Shown: positions 53,991-64,000 of the stretch, piece by piece | Layout of the letters: every line of letters begins with the position of its first letter | How positions within the stretch are numbered: the stretch's first letter is position 1 | Source: Simmondsia chinensis | Lineage: Eukaryota; Streptophyta; Magnoliopsida; Caryophyllales; Simmondsiaceae | Direction: 5' to 3' | Assembly: GCA_018398585.1 (NCBI GenBank) | Contig: JAGTTD010000001.1 | Span: 12,340,501 to 12,404,500, forward strand | DNA length: 64,000 nt | Made by a program: the position numbers and the translations under genes | Notes under the pieces: model-generated | Seen by the model: only the letters and a program-made list of their open reading frames with translations | Told to the model about the DNA's origin: nothing | The model's database searches: none

Positions 53991-54610
53991 TATCACGTAG
54001 TAGACTAATGTTAAGAAAATTATGCATAAGACCATCAACAAGTAAACCATCATATATGCAAGGAGAAGAGTTAGGGGCAACACTATCAATACAAAGAATT
54101 TTTCTTTTCTTGTTTCACAAAAAGTAGTATATATTTTCCTTGGTCTGATAAAAGTGTTCATCCATCATTCTTCGGTTATAAGACTTGTGAAACTACTGTC
54201 CAAGCACCATTTTTGGCTTTTCTTATCTAACTTCAAGCATATCTACATAACTTAACATTCTTTTGGTAACCAAATCTCTTGGGTCTTTCGTTGTTAGTCT
54301 TTTCTTTGGGTGGTCGAGATCCCTTTGCAATCCAAACTGTTTTTGTTTTTCTGAAATTCTTTTTAAAAAGACATTGATGCACGATATACCCATGATCACC
54401 ACAATAATGACATCTTATAGAGTTTATCGATGGTGAGAAGGCTTTTACAAAAAGTATATTCAATTTTTTATTTAGAGCGTTTCCCCTAGAGCAAATTTCC
54501 TCTTTATTGTAAATGGGTCTTTGAGAAGAGAGTATTTTTTTCAAATGTTTCTTGACCCTTGAGAAACTCACTTGAAATTTGTGAGACTTCTACTTATTTT
54601 TTTAAACGCT
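53991..54610 (-). pseudogene. Nested copia gag zinc knuckle and protease start
   Basis: The frame at 54233-54571 holds CHYCGDHGYIVHQC, a CCHC knuckle in which the His position is Tyr, followed by a basic tail (KTVWIAKGSRPPKEKTN). Below 54230 the minus strand reads KKWCLDSSFTSL near 54190; working proteases have WYLDSGCSRHM, so Gly of the DSG triad is Ser. Both replacements suggest loss of function. The frame position relative to integrase is as expected. Confidence 0.75.
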
Positions 54611-55152
54611 TATTCCATAGATTCTTCATTTTGACTTTTGTTTGAAATGACCCTTTCTTTTAAGAATTGCTTCTCATTGATCAATGTTTCAACTTGATCA
54701 TTTAATGACTCTATTTTTTCTTTCAAAGATTCATTTTCAAGCTTAAACACTAAACATTGTTTTGACTTTTTTTGTAGCTCATTTTTCTTAGAAGAGCATT
54801 TGTTTCTCAATTTTTCAAACGCACCATATAATTCATAAAAACTATCCATAAGCTCACCATAAGATAATTCATTTACGTCATCTTCTTCAAGTTCGTATTC
54901 TTCTTTAGATTTAATGGCCATGAGACATGAATCCACTTGCTCCTCTACACTTGTATGAGGGGATTCTTCATTGGACACTCTTCCAAATATGGCTTCTTTT
55001 TATTTGAAAATGAGAAAATAAGGTAATATTATTGTAAAGGCAAAAATATTAATATCAGAACAACTTTATGAAAACTTATGGTCATTATTTGGTATAAGTC
55101 ATGTTATTGCTATGATAATAACAATTTTTACTTTAACAATAGTAACACTTAG
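54611..55152 (-). pseudogene. Nested copia gag, central coiled coil
   Basis: A frame of 122 residues (54610-54978) with CLMAIKSKEEYELEEDDVN, LSYGELMDSFYELYGAFEKL and a heptad-like stretch (LENESLKEKIESLNDQVETL). SIRE/Maximus gag typically has such a coiled coil just before the knuckle. The part upstream continues on the far side of the gypsy insertion at 58866. Confidence 0.72.
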
Positions 55153-55157
55153 AAAAT

Positions 55158-55697
55158 TGTTATGATCCAAGCTAGATGTGGCTAGGGGGTTTGGTTGCTG
55201 CTGGTATTGATTGAAGTGTTAATTAGTTAGCTTAAAGATCGATGTAATAAGCTTAGTATGCTGCGGGTAGTTGCTACATTTCAGTGCTTTAGTTCTCAAT
55301 TGTAATAAGCCACAGTTAACTTGCAGCATGGCTTTTCCTTGGCCCCAAAGTGATTCAAATGTTAATTAGTTGGATATTTTAGTAGTTAGTTAGATATTTC
55401 CTTAAGTTCTAGATATTTTGTAAGTGAGGCGGTTGATTGTTGGTAGAAGTCCAATGTACTAGATTGCCTATAAGTAGTGTTCAAGTGTAATAAGCAATTC
55501 ATTCAATCAAATAACAAGAATTATCTCTTTTGAGATGAACTTTCTCTCTCTCATCTAACTCTCTCTACTTCTCATCCCTATTTCTCTAATTTCTCATCTT
55601 AATTCACTTCTTTGTCATCCCATACGCTCATCTATCTCAATTTTACTTAGCTTATGCTTTGTGATTCAATCATAAGCATAACAATTGATATGAGAGC
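55158..55697 (+). repeat. 5' LTR and primer site of the pol-less gypsy
   Basis: TGTTATGATCC...AAGCATAACA, 526 bp, followed by AT and TGATATGAGAGC, two changes from the initiator tRNA-Met complement. The LTR holds CCTTGGCCCCAAAG where the 3' copy has CCTTGGCGCCAAAG, and a pyrimidine-rich CTCTCTCTCATC stretch near 55550. Confidence 0.92.
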
Positions 55698-56178
55698 CTC
55701 GTTTGCCTTCCAATCAAGCTCTTAATAAAAAAAAATAAAAAATTGAAATCAGATCTTTGTTGCTGCGTAAGAGACTTTAGATGCTTTGAATTTGATTTAG
55801 TTGAATCAATTCAACTAGATTGAGTTTGTATTGTGTCAAGCCTTTGGTGCTAGCTGCCATTAATCAACAAAAAACAATTATGGTGCTGAATTTTAGGTTC
55901 AATCCAACCGATCAAAGTGCCAGTACAGATACAAGAACAACTGGATCATAATCAGCTCAAATTTAGCCGTTCAGGTACAGTTTTATTGATGATTTTGTTA
56001 GAGATTTGAGAGTGTGCTGCTAATTGGTATGTGCTGTCATTAAGTTGTGACTTTAGTGAGCTGAACTTTGCATAGAAGGTGTTCGATTAGTTGTGTTTAG
56101 CTCAGTTTTTAGCTGAGCTTAAACAAATCCAGATTGTGAAGTTAGTGAGTTGGCCTTACGCAAGAAACAACATTCACC
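55698..56178 (+). other. Leader of the pol-less gypsy
   Basis: About 480 bp with no long frame. Gag begins at the ATG at 56179. Confidence 0.5.
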
Positions 56179-57720
56179 ATGGTTGGTGGAGTGACAATAA
56201 GATCTGGTGCAGGAGCTGGAAATTCAGCCACTCTTGTTGATCCTAACAACTCTTATGCTGCTATAGTTGGTGCAAGTGCAGCAAAGGAGGCACAATTTGT
56301 TACTAATGAACAGCTGAATTCAAAAATTGATGCAATGTTTGAACGGTTTAGACAAGAGAGCAATGAGCAAAGGAATGAAATGTTTGATCAACTTAAGCAA
56401 AGTCAGCTGGAAAAAGATCAACAAAGGAATAAAATGTTTGATCAACTTAAGAAAAATTAGCTGGAAAATGATTAAAAGAGGGAAGAAAGAATGCTCCAGT
56501 TTCTAAGGGAAATGCAGCTAGATAGCAATCAAAAGATTGAAGATCGATTGTCTCAACATTTGCAAAGAATTGAGGCTACAGTTGAGGATCGCTTTTCTAC
56601 TCTGCATAATCAAATGTAAGGACAAAGAACTGATTCTGGTGTGGGAGGTTTGTTGCCTGCAAGTCAGTTAGGAAGACCTGCTGATGGGATACACCCTTAG
56701 GTACCAGATGCTGCAGCTGGACATTAAGAAAGGCCTCAAATTGCTAATGTGTTTGTTAGGCCTCAATTTCACCTCCAACCTGCTAATGTTAGACCTCAAA
56801 ATCGCACTTCAGAAGCCGATTTAATTGCTAGACAACATGAACATCTACCTGAGCAGGTGCAGGTTCGATCGTCCAGCAAGAATCTTGAACAGAATGGACA
56901 TTCTCAGGATCATTCAGTGCAATTGAGATCAAACAAAATGGATGCAGGACAGTTTGCTCATCCACCTGATCAAGCACATACTCAACCTGCTTGCTTGTTT
57001 GGGGAACATTTAGTTCGGCCTCCAGATCAAGCTCAACAGCATTATCCTGGACAGAATGTTTCTGAATTTGGTCCCACAAGTGGCAGTGATGTTACAAGTG
57101 GTAGTAGAGGCAATGGATTTAGACAACCCAGAGTTCAAATTGAAAATTTTGATGGCAAGCAGCCACATTCATGGTTAAGAAGATGTGAATGTTGCTTCCA
57201 CTTTTATTCCATTCCCAATGAACAAAAGGTGGAACTAGCTGCGGTTTATCTTCAAAGGGATCATGAAGTTTGGCTTTATTGCCTATTGAAGAGTAATTCT
57301 ACACTGACTTGGGCTGAATTTATGGTTGAGCTTTGTGAACGATATGGTAATGAAAACTCTAGTGACATTGTTGACAACTTCAACAAGGTGACTCAAGTCA
57401 CAACCGTGAAGGAGTATATGACAAGGTTTGAAAACCCTAGAGCAAGCATGATAACTGTCTATCCTCAAGCCACTGAGTCATTTTACATCTCAAGTTTCAT
57501 TAGTGGATTAAAGCCTAAAATCAAGAACTTGGTGAAGGCAATTGGTCCTACTTCTTTATCCAAAGCTTATGCAAAGACCAAGTTGTTTGAGGCCACGGTT
57601 CTAACATCCAATGATGGGCCGAAGCGTAGAGGAGAAAGTTTCCAACAACATCAAAAGGGGGTAGATGAACACAAAATGAACCGCAACCTTGAGAAGAATA
57701 CTTTTGAGAAGAGGCCTTAA
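56179..57720 (+). pseudogene. Gypsy gag, nearly open
   Basis: The ATG at 56179 opens a frame (MVGGVTIRSGAGAGN) with a short repeat RNEMFDQLKQSQ / RNKMFDQLKKN, stopped at 56458. The second frame, 56749-57720 (323 residues), is in the same phase and holds NFDGKQPHSWLRRCECCF, DHEVWLYCLLKSN, WAEFMVELCERYG and FISGLKPKIKNLVKAIG, the retrotrans_gag core. Compared with the element at 5774-11487 the core is clearly homologous. Stops at 56458, 56476, 56618 and 56725 are the main damage. Gag would form the particle for element RNA. Confidence 0.9.
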
Positions 57721-58330
57721 AGACTCTGTTTTAAGTGCCGTCAGCCTTATGAATTTGGACATAAATGTAATCCTAAATTGCTCATGACAGTTAGGGGAGT
57801 TAACTTTGAATTGTAGTCTGATAGTGATGAGGCCGAGGTTGAAGATGAGGGTTCTGATCTAGAACTTTTTATTGAGGATGAGGTGGAGATTTCCTTGAAG
57901 GCTTTGACAGGGCAAGGAGTTCATAACACAATCCAGATCAAAGGAAAAGTAAGCATGAGATCTATTGTCATCTTGATAGACAGTGAAAGCACTCACAGTT
58001 TTATTGATCCTAAAATAGTGAAGAAAGTGGGACATGAGGTGATCAAGACTCATCCTTTAGCAGTGACCGTGGCCGATGGAAACTCTATCCTTACTCAGGA
58101 CAAATGCCGAGCTTTTCAGTGGTCTATGCGCGAGCATCAGTTTACATATGATTTCAGAGTCCTTCCCTTGTGCTTGGAGTTGATTGGATGCGTTCTTTCA
58201 ACCTGGTGTCATTTGATTATGTTAAGCAAGACGTGTCCTTTGAATGTCAGGGATCTAGAGTTACATTGTGAGGCATGAACGATCTCTAAATTGTATTCTT
58301 GAGGACAAGAATGTTCTCAAGGGGAAGGGA
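57721..58330 (+). pseudogene. Zinc knuckle and protease, fused to the 3' end by deletion
   Basis: Directly after the gag stop the frame reads LCFKCRQPYEFGHKC, a knuckle of the same odd spacing as in the other gypsy. The protease at 57883-58278 has IVILIDSESTHSFIDPK, where the usual DSGST is DSEST (catalytic Gly replaced by Glu). The frame then shifts near 58165 within the FRVLPL motif; another frame keeps LELIGC/GVDWMRSF. Within about 100 bp come the terminal LRTRMFSRGRE / EDKNVL text and the polypurine tract. Confidence 0.85.
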
Positions 58331-58860
58331 ATATTATAATCCAAGCTAAATGTGGCTAGGGGGGGGTTTGGTTGCTGCTGGTATTGATTGAAGTGTTAAT
58401 TAGTTAGCTTAAAGATTGATGTAATAAGCTTAGTATGCTGTTGGTAGTTGCTGCATTTCAGTGCTTTAGTTCTCAATTGTAATAAGCTGCAGTTAACTTG
58501 CAGCATGGCTTTTCCTTGGCGCCAAAGTGATTCAAATGTTAGTTAGTTGGATATTTTAGTAGTCAGTTAGATATTTCCTTATGTTCTAGATATTTTGTAA
58601 GTGAGGCGGTTGATTATTGGTATAAGTCCAATGTACTAGATTGCCTATAAGTAGTGTTCAAGTGTAATAAGCAATGCATTCAATCAAATAACAAGAATTA
58701 TCTCTTTTGAGATCAACTCTCTCTCTCTCATCTAACTCTCTCTACTTCTCATCCCTATTTCTCTAATTTCTCATCTTTATTCACTTCTTTCTCATCCCAT
58801 ACTCTTATCTATCTCAATTTTACTTAGCTTATGCTTTGTGATTCAATCACAAGCATAACA
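58319..58860 (+). repeat. 3' LTR of the pol-less gypsy
   Basis: TATTATAATCC...AAGCATAACA, 529 bp, with an 8-G run (58360-58367). The first bases are decayed from TGTTATG. It keeps the TTGGCGCCAA core. Confidence 0.92.
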
Positions 58861-58865
58861 AAAAT

Positions 58866-59948
58866 ATTGTATAAATTAATATTATATGTTCAATTATAAG
58901 ATTGTAGGAGTTAATACAGTAGAAATACTACTTATCGCGTTGTGAGTCGACTTTCATCAGGTGCTTCGAGATTTGGTGTTTTTCCATTTTTAGGAATGCT
59001 TACACTCAGAGTAAGATCCGAGGGTTTTTCCCTTAGCCCACCAAAAAAAATGTTTATGTTATGTATATAAGAATTGTACAGGTTTGGTTTTTTGAGTTTA
59101 GAAGTCCAAAATAAGTTTGATCTCTAGACTCTCTTTTAGTAACCAATCTATTCAATTTAGTTTAACACATACATTTGTAATATATCACGTATAAGTTGTT
59201 ATTTCTCCAATTATGAAATGAATACAATAAAACAAATTTATGATATAGGTATTTCTCCAACTATTAGCCATATTCAAAATCCAAATAATGCGAAGAAGTG
59301 ACCCGAGTTCAAACCAGTCATCTTAGAAAAAATAAAAAGACAACACACACTGACAAACATTACTTGAAGTTTTGCGAGTTGATATAGAAATAACTATCCC
59401 ACACAAGTTCAAAAGTGTCCTGTGTTCAAAGTTCACCACCCCCTCCCTTGGTCAAGGCTCTTAACGCCTTTCCTTACCCTTGAAAAGAGAAAAAAAATAG
59501 TTACTTTGATCACAGTTTCGATACAATATGCTTATACACAATAAAAGACCCAAATCTCCTTTGTGGTCATGCAATTTTTGACATGATTAAACACATTGGG
59601 AATAATAGCATATAATAATTGGAAGTGAGCTTTAGCATTTTTTTCAAGCTTTGTTTTGTCATGTTGAGTAAGCTCATTTTCAAATTCACCGAGAATTGCA
59701 TTTCATTTATTCATTGAAGGAACAAAATCACCATTTTTTTTAATTAGCCACAAGTAAAAATCAATAGACGTAATAAAAAGTCTCATCCTAAGGTTCCAAT
59801 ACGTCAAAATGTGAAGGCTTCTCGGTTGACTAACCCTCGACCAAAATAGGTGCAAAGGTTTCCTTAAAGATCATTGTACGGTCGTCAGACCAAAAAAAAA
59901 ACAAAAGAAAAAAAAACAAACAAAATGAGTGCTATGTTTGATGCCAAT
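58866..59948 (-). pseudogene. Nested copia gag N-terminus, leader and primer site
   Basis: Around 59720-59560 the minus strand reads LGEFENELTQHDKTKLEKNA, KAHFQLLYAIIPNVFNHV and TTKEIW, matching the N-terminal part of SIRE-type gag (YNxIxxCxTAKEIW). The rest is decayed. The primer site ATTGGCATCAAAC (59936-59948 on minus) adjoins the 5' LTR. Together with 54978 this shows gag split by the gypsy. Confidence 0.65.
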
Positions 59949-61336
59949 TGAAGGCCCGAAGAGCAATATAAGAGGCGGGGTGAATTAGGTACTTTCATGA
60001 TAAAATATAAATTTAAACTTTAAGAAAAAAAAAATGATTTAAAAGATAAACAATATAAATGCAAAATATAAAAAGTAAACGCAAGAACAAAAAGTTGCAC
60101 AATGATTTTCATAATAGTTCACTTCCAACCCGAAAGCTAGTCCGCTCCTCAAGTGACTACTCTTCGTCACTTAAGCCTTTAACCAAGCTTGATAATCCTT
60201 TTTAAAACTAGGCACAGGATCCAACCTTTGAAACCGGTCATTTTGTACGCACCGTCAAGACCCAATCTTTAAAGCCGATCCTTTTGTAATGGTAGGCCTA
60301 GGATCCAACCTTTATAATAAGAAATTGAAAAAAAAGCAATGAAAGAATAAAAACACTGAAACTCTTGACTCTTTTGAGAGTGAATTGAAAATAGATCAAT
60401 CTTAGCCAAAGCTAAGGATATGTCATTTAATCTCAGTGATCACTAATAAAGAGAACTAGTGATGCTCAAGAAAACAAAAGATTAAACCATTAAAGCGCAA
60501 GTGGAACTCAAGAAATTTTGATGAATAAATGCTTAAAGAATTGGATGATTTTGTCAAAGAATTTAAGCCCTATTTATAGGTCAAGATGACATAGGAGCCA
60601 TTAGGAAACTTAAAAAAAAAAATGGAAAGAAATCTAATTTAAAATATAGTTGTTAGAGCTGTTGCGGTTTTGTGTGTCGACACACAGGGGTTGTGTGTTG
60701 ATGCACAATGGCTCTGAATAGCTACTGTATATTTGTATGTCGACACTCAGCATGCGCAGGTGGATTTCAACTTTTTGACCATTTAACTTGATTGATTGAT
60801 TTTTTACCATATTAGCTAAGTAAAATTGATTGATTGATTGATTCAATCAAGCTAATAAATCACCCTATTAAAATTTGATCTTATTAGATTTATGCATGCT
60901 TTTCATAATACCAATCTTGAAAAAAAATTTATTGACAAATTTGACTGTCTTGACTTGAGTATTTCTTAAAATACATTTGGAAATCAATTTTAAAAATGTT
61001 TCAAAAATAATTATTTTGGAGCACCACATAACAATATTGAGATTTTGACTCAATTGATATATCCCGATCTTAAGTCCTAGAAAAAAAAAAAATGACTTAA
61101 AGCGCTCAGACTCGGATCTCGTTCTCTTCATTTTGGATGAATCTTTTCTTCAAATTTGATCTCTTTTCCTCTGGGTCTATTATCTTAGAAAGCTTGGTAT
61201 CTCCATGATTAGTCTTGATTTTTCCTAGCTTTCATGTAAGTCACTTTCAGACAAGATTAAAATAATTTAAACATAATAACTCACTAAATGATTGTTATCA
61301 TCAAAATGACAATGTAAGTGGCCTTTAGGGCCAACA
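59949..61336 (-). repeat. 5' LTR of the nested copia
   Basis: TGTTGGCCC...GGGCCTTCA on the minus strand, 1388 bp. It shares with the 3' copy the GACCCAATC/GATCCAACC region, the CTATAAATAG-like box (TATAAATAGG, about 60570-60580 minus) and the TGTGTGTCGACACACA palindrome at about 60672. Length differs from the 3' LTR by several indels. Confidence 0.88.
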
Positions 61337-62505
61337 CCTACATAGAAGGAAAGATGACTAAGTTTGTATTTAAGAGGAAAGACAACAGAGTTGGTGATTT
61401 ACTTGAGCTGATTTGCACAGATGTATGTGGACGAATGAATGTTTAGGCAAGAGGTGGGTATGAGTATTTCATCACCTTCACTAATGATTACTCAAGGTAT
61501 GGTTATGTTTACTTAATGAGACAGAAGTATGACTCTTTTCAAATATCCAAAGAGTTTGAGGCTGAAGTTGAGAATTAGACAAGCAAACATATCAAATCAC
61601 TTTGATCTAATTGCGACGGCGAGTACCTTTCAGGAGATTTTCTAAATTTCATAACTATAAGTGGGGCTAGATCTCATCTTTCTACACCGGGTACACTAGT
61701 GTAGAATGGTGTTACAGAAAGAAGAACTAGGATGCTATTAGAGAAGGCAAGATCCATGATGAGTCATTCTACTTTACCAATATCTCTTTGGGGTTATGCC
61801 TTTAAACAACAGCTTTTGTTCTTAATTTGGTTCCTTCGAAGTTGGTTCCTAAGACACCTGTGGAGTTATGGGCTTGGCACAAGCCTAGCACAGGATATCT
61901 TCGTATTTAAGGATGTCTAGCACATGTGTTGAAAAAGAACTCAAACAAGTCTGAGTCTAGAACAGAAGTGTATGTGTTTGTGGGCTACCTTAGGAGTACA
62001 AAAGGTGTTCTTATCTATAGTCCTTCAGACCAAAAGATATTTGTTAGTGGAAATGAAAGATTTTTGGGGGACAACAAAACTAAGAGTCAAATAGTGTTGG
62101 AGGAATTGAGTAAAAATGACGCTATTTCTTAACAAATTTATTTTTCTCAAGATCGAGTAGGTGTATTGGATACACCTGCGGTTCATTCTGAGACCATTCC
62201 AAATACACAAGAGCCTTGGAATAGTGGGAGGATTGTCCGGCTGCCTGAAAAATACTTGGCTGCGTCCTTAGTGGTCGAACAAGATGATGTATCTAATCTT
62301 CTTAGTTATGATGAGGCGCTCATGGGCAAGGACGCTTACCAATTGGCAATAGCAATGAAAGCTAAAATAGAATCTATGCATTCTAACCAAGTCTTGGATC
62401 TTATGGAGGCGCCACCTAACATTAAACACATTGGATGTAAACGGGTCTACAAGAGAAAGAGAGGAGTGGATGAGAAAGTAGAGACCTTCAAAGCAAGATT
62501 GGGGT
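61337..62505 (+). pseudogene. Outer copia integrase and RT N-terminus
   Basis: It resumes with EGKMTKFVFKRKD, then ELICTDVCGRMN (first catalytic Asp), FITFTNDYSRYGYVYLM, SNCDGEYLSGDF (second Asp) and GVTERRTRMLLEKARSMM (Glu), so integrase motifs are all present. Next VYVFVGYLRSTKGVLIYS and LPEKYLAASLVVEQDD lead to the RT start (YQLAIAMKAKIESMHSNQVL, VYKRKRGVDEKVETFKARL). Stops at 61444, 61576 and 62130 and frame changes near 61800-61920 break it. It ends at 62505 at the poly(T) of LINE D. Confidence 0.85.
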
Positions 62506-63478
62506 TTTTTTTTCCCCCTTTGAGTAAGCCAGTGTTTTAGATTTTTTGTTACCATAAAGACAGAGAGTACAAGCGTACAGGGCATACCCCAACTAAGTGC
62601 AAAAGCCTAGAGGTTAGGCTAGACAAAACAAAGCACCAAAAGAGGACTAAAACAAGGCAAGAAAGCTGAAACAAGGCAAGCCGTCAAACAAAAGGAAAAG
62701 AAAAGATATACAAATCAAACTCCTACAAGAATAAAATAAAAGAAGAGAAAAAAATAGAAAACGAAAGAAAGAAAAGGAGGAAGCGGAGATCAACAGAAGC
62801 AGCTACAGCTTTGGAAGCTTGGACTGCGCAAACGATGAGGAGATGTAATACTGGTCCATCCCATATCAAAGGTGCCAACATGAGCAATCTGAGAAGGAGG
62901 CTGAGAGCAAGCAATGTTAGAAGAGGAAGAGGCCGTCATTCTAACATGATTAGGAACCCGATCCAATGGAGCAATACGCGGAACATTAGCCTTGTAGTTT
63001 AGAGTACAATGTATAGGCTCAATAGTCCGGAGGGTGGGGGTGGGATTTTTAGCTACTACAATCGGAACAAGAAAGGCCGCAGAGATACGGAAAAAAAAAG
63101 TCCCGGAGGGACCAAACCACCTCTAAACGAGCCCGAAGAAGAAGTAGCATCGTCAAACCGAGTTATGGAGCCACCTGGGCCCACAGTAGTAGGGGGTAGT
63201 GCATCCCCTGCTATAGGGCTCGGGGCTGGGCTTCGGCCACCATAATGTGGGCCCTACCGCCGACTTGGTGCTGGGCTAAAGAGGGTATCCTGGGCAGCAT
63301 CTTCAAGTAAAAATCTCCAAGTGTAAGGGATCCATTAGGTAAGACAGGTCAAGGAGCCCACCAGGAGCTGCAGCCATGCTACCCAAATTCGTCCCTTGAT
63401 CAAGAACTGGGCTATTAAAAGGCCTTGTAAAAGGAGCCGGCAGCTTATTAGCAAACGGAGGCCTTGACACAAAACGAA
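62506..63478 (-). mobile_element. LINE D, ORF1-type fragment with poly(A)
   Basis: A T run (about 62506-62514) marks a minus-strand poly(A) tail within the copia RT. Upstream on the minus strand are about 250 bp of non-coding sequence and then Pro/Ser-rich coding-like text (ANVPRIAPLDRVPNHVRMT near 62950; RPPFANKLPAPFTRPF near 63440). I take it as a LINE ORF1 because such text follows the zinc knuckle in plant LINE ORF1, but no domain is certain. The far end meets copia protease sequence in the opposite orientation, so it is not a simple insertion into the outer copia. Confidence 0.5.
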
Positions 63479-64000
63479 GAGGAGTTAGAATCAACTCCAC
63501 ATTTATTATCGTGACACAACTGCTTAATGGACAAGAGATTATTAGTAAGACTAGGGACAAGAATGACATTGGATAGTGACAAATGACGAGACCAAGTACG
63601 GATAGTAGAGGAACTAACATGAAAAACAAGGATTAGAGATCTATTACAAACTTGAATAGATTTAGAAGGTGAAAATTTGTCAAAATACCTAAGTTTGAAG
63701 TCATATGGTTTAATTTCCCATAGTCCAAGTACCATGTACAGTCAGTAGGATCAGAAACAGACATACCCGAGAGATAATGGAATCGATCACTCTGAACATA
63801 TCGATGTACACAGTGGAATGCAACATGACCTACGCAACAAATCTAAAAAACAAGAGGACCATACCTATATATGTTAGCATTAGAGTGACAAGAAGATGTA
63901 CTTGAGGATTGTGCCCAAGGTGAAGAGTGCGGACCCACTCGGACCTGTGCCTGAGACATGTTGTAGTGGAGGACAACCATGTGGTAGTGGTTGTTTGACT
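63479..64000 (-). pseudogene. Copia gag knuckle and protease, entering from the right
   Basis: The minus-strand frame near 63850-63810 has ICCVGHVAFHCVHR, a worn CCHC knuckle. At about 63750-63700 DPTDCTWYLDYGKLNHMTS is the protease active site, where DSGAT is changed to DYGKL. The frame at 63448-63735 continues LSNVILVPSLTNNLLSIKQL and CGVDSNSSSFCVK, the usual link to GAG-pre-integrase. The rest of the element would lie beyond 64000 (gag) and was lost at 63478 (pol). Confidence 0.75.

Larger units (their letters stand above)
55158..58860 (+). mobile_element. Gypsy element with gag and protease but no pol
   Basis: LTRs 55158-55683 and 58332-58860 (about 23 substitutions by eye, near 4.4%). 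TSD AAAAT at 55153-55157 and 58861-58865. Primer site TGATATGAGAGC (55686-55697) and polypurine tract AAGGGGAAGGGAA (58319-58331). After the protease the sequence passes straight to the element's usual 3' end (EDKNVL-like text before the tract). RT, RNase H and integrase are deleted. Confidence 0.93.
49045..61336 (-). mobile_element. Nested SIRE/Maximus-like copia, 12.3 kb
   Basis: Flanked by CCTAC on both sides (49040-49044 and 61337-61341). LTRs are 49045-50606 and 59949-61336. On the minus strand the order is LTR, decayed primer site (ATTGGCATCAAAC, 59936-59948), gag (split), protease, integrase, RT, RNase H, about 1 kb without a frame, polypurine tract (50607-50619) and LTR. A gypsy element (55158-58860) sits in gag. 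Confidence 0.92.
43322..62505 (+). mobile_element. Outer copia element, split by two insertions and 3'-truncated
   Basis: A plus-strand copia with 5' LTR (43322-46411), primer site, leader, gag (47640-48420), protease and GAG-pre-integrase (48430-49044), and then, beyond a 12.3-kb nested copia, integrase and RT start (61337-62505). The GAG-pre-integrase segment is cut in the middle: LPACES lies at the left and GKMTKFVFK at the right, as expected of one protein. The 3' part is lost at 62505. Confidence 0.85.

Noticed and set aside
63009..63245. 78-residue plus-strand frame rich in Gly and Pro
   Set aside because: It is antisense to LINE D sequence and has no recognisable domain.
1..64000. tRNA, rRNA or organelle-DNA insertions
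   Set aside because: I looked for cloverleaf-type GGTTCGAATCC boxes and long rRNA-like segments and saw none; tRNA-like words occur only as LTR primer sites.

Overview
The window looks like a repeat-dense stretch of a plant (most likely eudicot) nuclear genome. It is AT-rich, has only one convincing non-transposon gene, and is otherwise built from layered retrotransposons and small DNA transposons. Most element genes are broken by stops and frameshifts. Everything here was read by eye from sequence and translated frames. No database search was run, so family names rest on recognised motifs, gene order, primer-binding sites and target-site duplications (TSDs).

Layout. 1-1374: 3' end of a plus-strand Ty3/gypsy chromovirus (integrase, chromodomain, LTR). 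1754-2773 (minus): the only likely host gene, an organelle-targeted-looking protein with a conserved GGGPRTYPGG module. 3490-12720 (minus): an L1-type LINE split twice, by a 589-bp hAT MITE (8-bp TSD) and by a complete-length gypsy element at 5774-11487 (5-bp TSD); the LINE frame resumes across the gypsy. 15518-19510 (minus): a 5'-truncated copia. 19597-24186 and 25320-27885: two copies of one LTR-like repeat, the first hit by a MITE and by a LINE that seems to carry only ORF1 (itself hit by an RTE LINE), the second by a short copia element in which only gag is recognisable.

28105-32168 (minus): gypsy-like LTR and gag units in an LTR-gag-LTR-gag chain. 32170-33005: gypsy integrase relic. 33551-33893: 32-bp minisatellite. 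33990-41010 (minus): Tat-like gypsy whose gag is split by a 2.2-kb inverted-repeat transposon, which itself holds a hAT MITE. 41291-43230: plus-strand LTR end, primer site and a tandem array of about 185-bp units.

43322-62505 (plus): a copia element split by a 12.3-kb minus-strand SIRE/Maximus-like copia (49045-61336, TSD CCTAC), which is in turn split by a plus-strand gypsy that kept gag and protease but no pol (55158-58860, TSD AAAAT). The outer copia's 5' LTR is also hit by an ORF1-type LINE. 62506-64000: another ORF1-type LINE fragment and a minus-strand copia gag-protease.

No tRNA, rRNA, CRISPR array or prokaryotic-type operon was seen. The main biological content is the readable order of insertions, several non-autonomous derivatives (pol-less LTR elements, LINE copies lacking ORF2), catalytic-site substitutions in two reverse transcriptases, and palindromic motifs inside LTR promoters.
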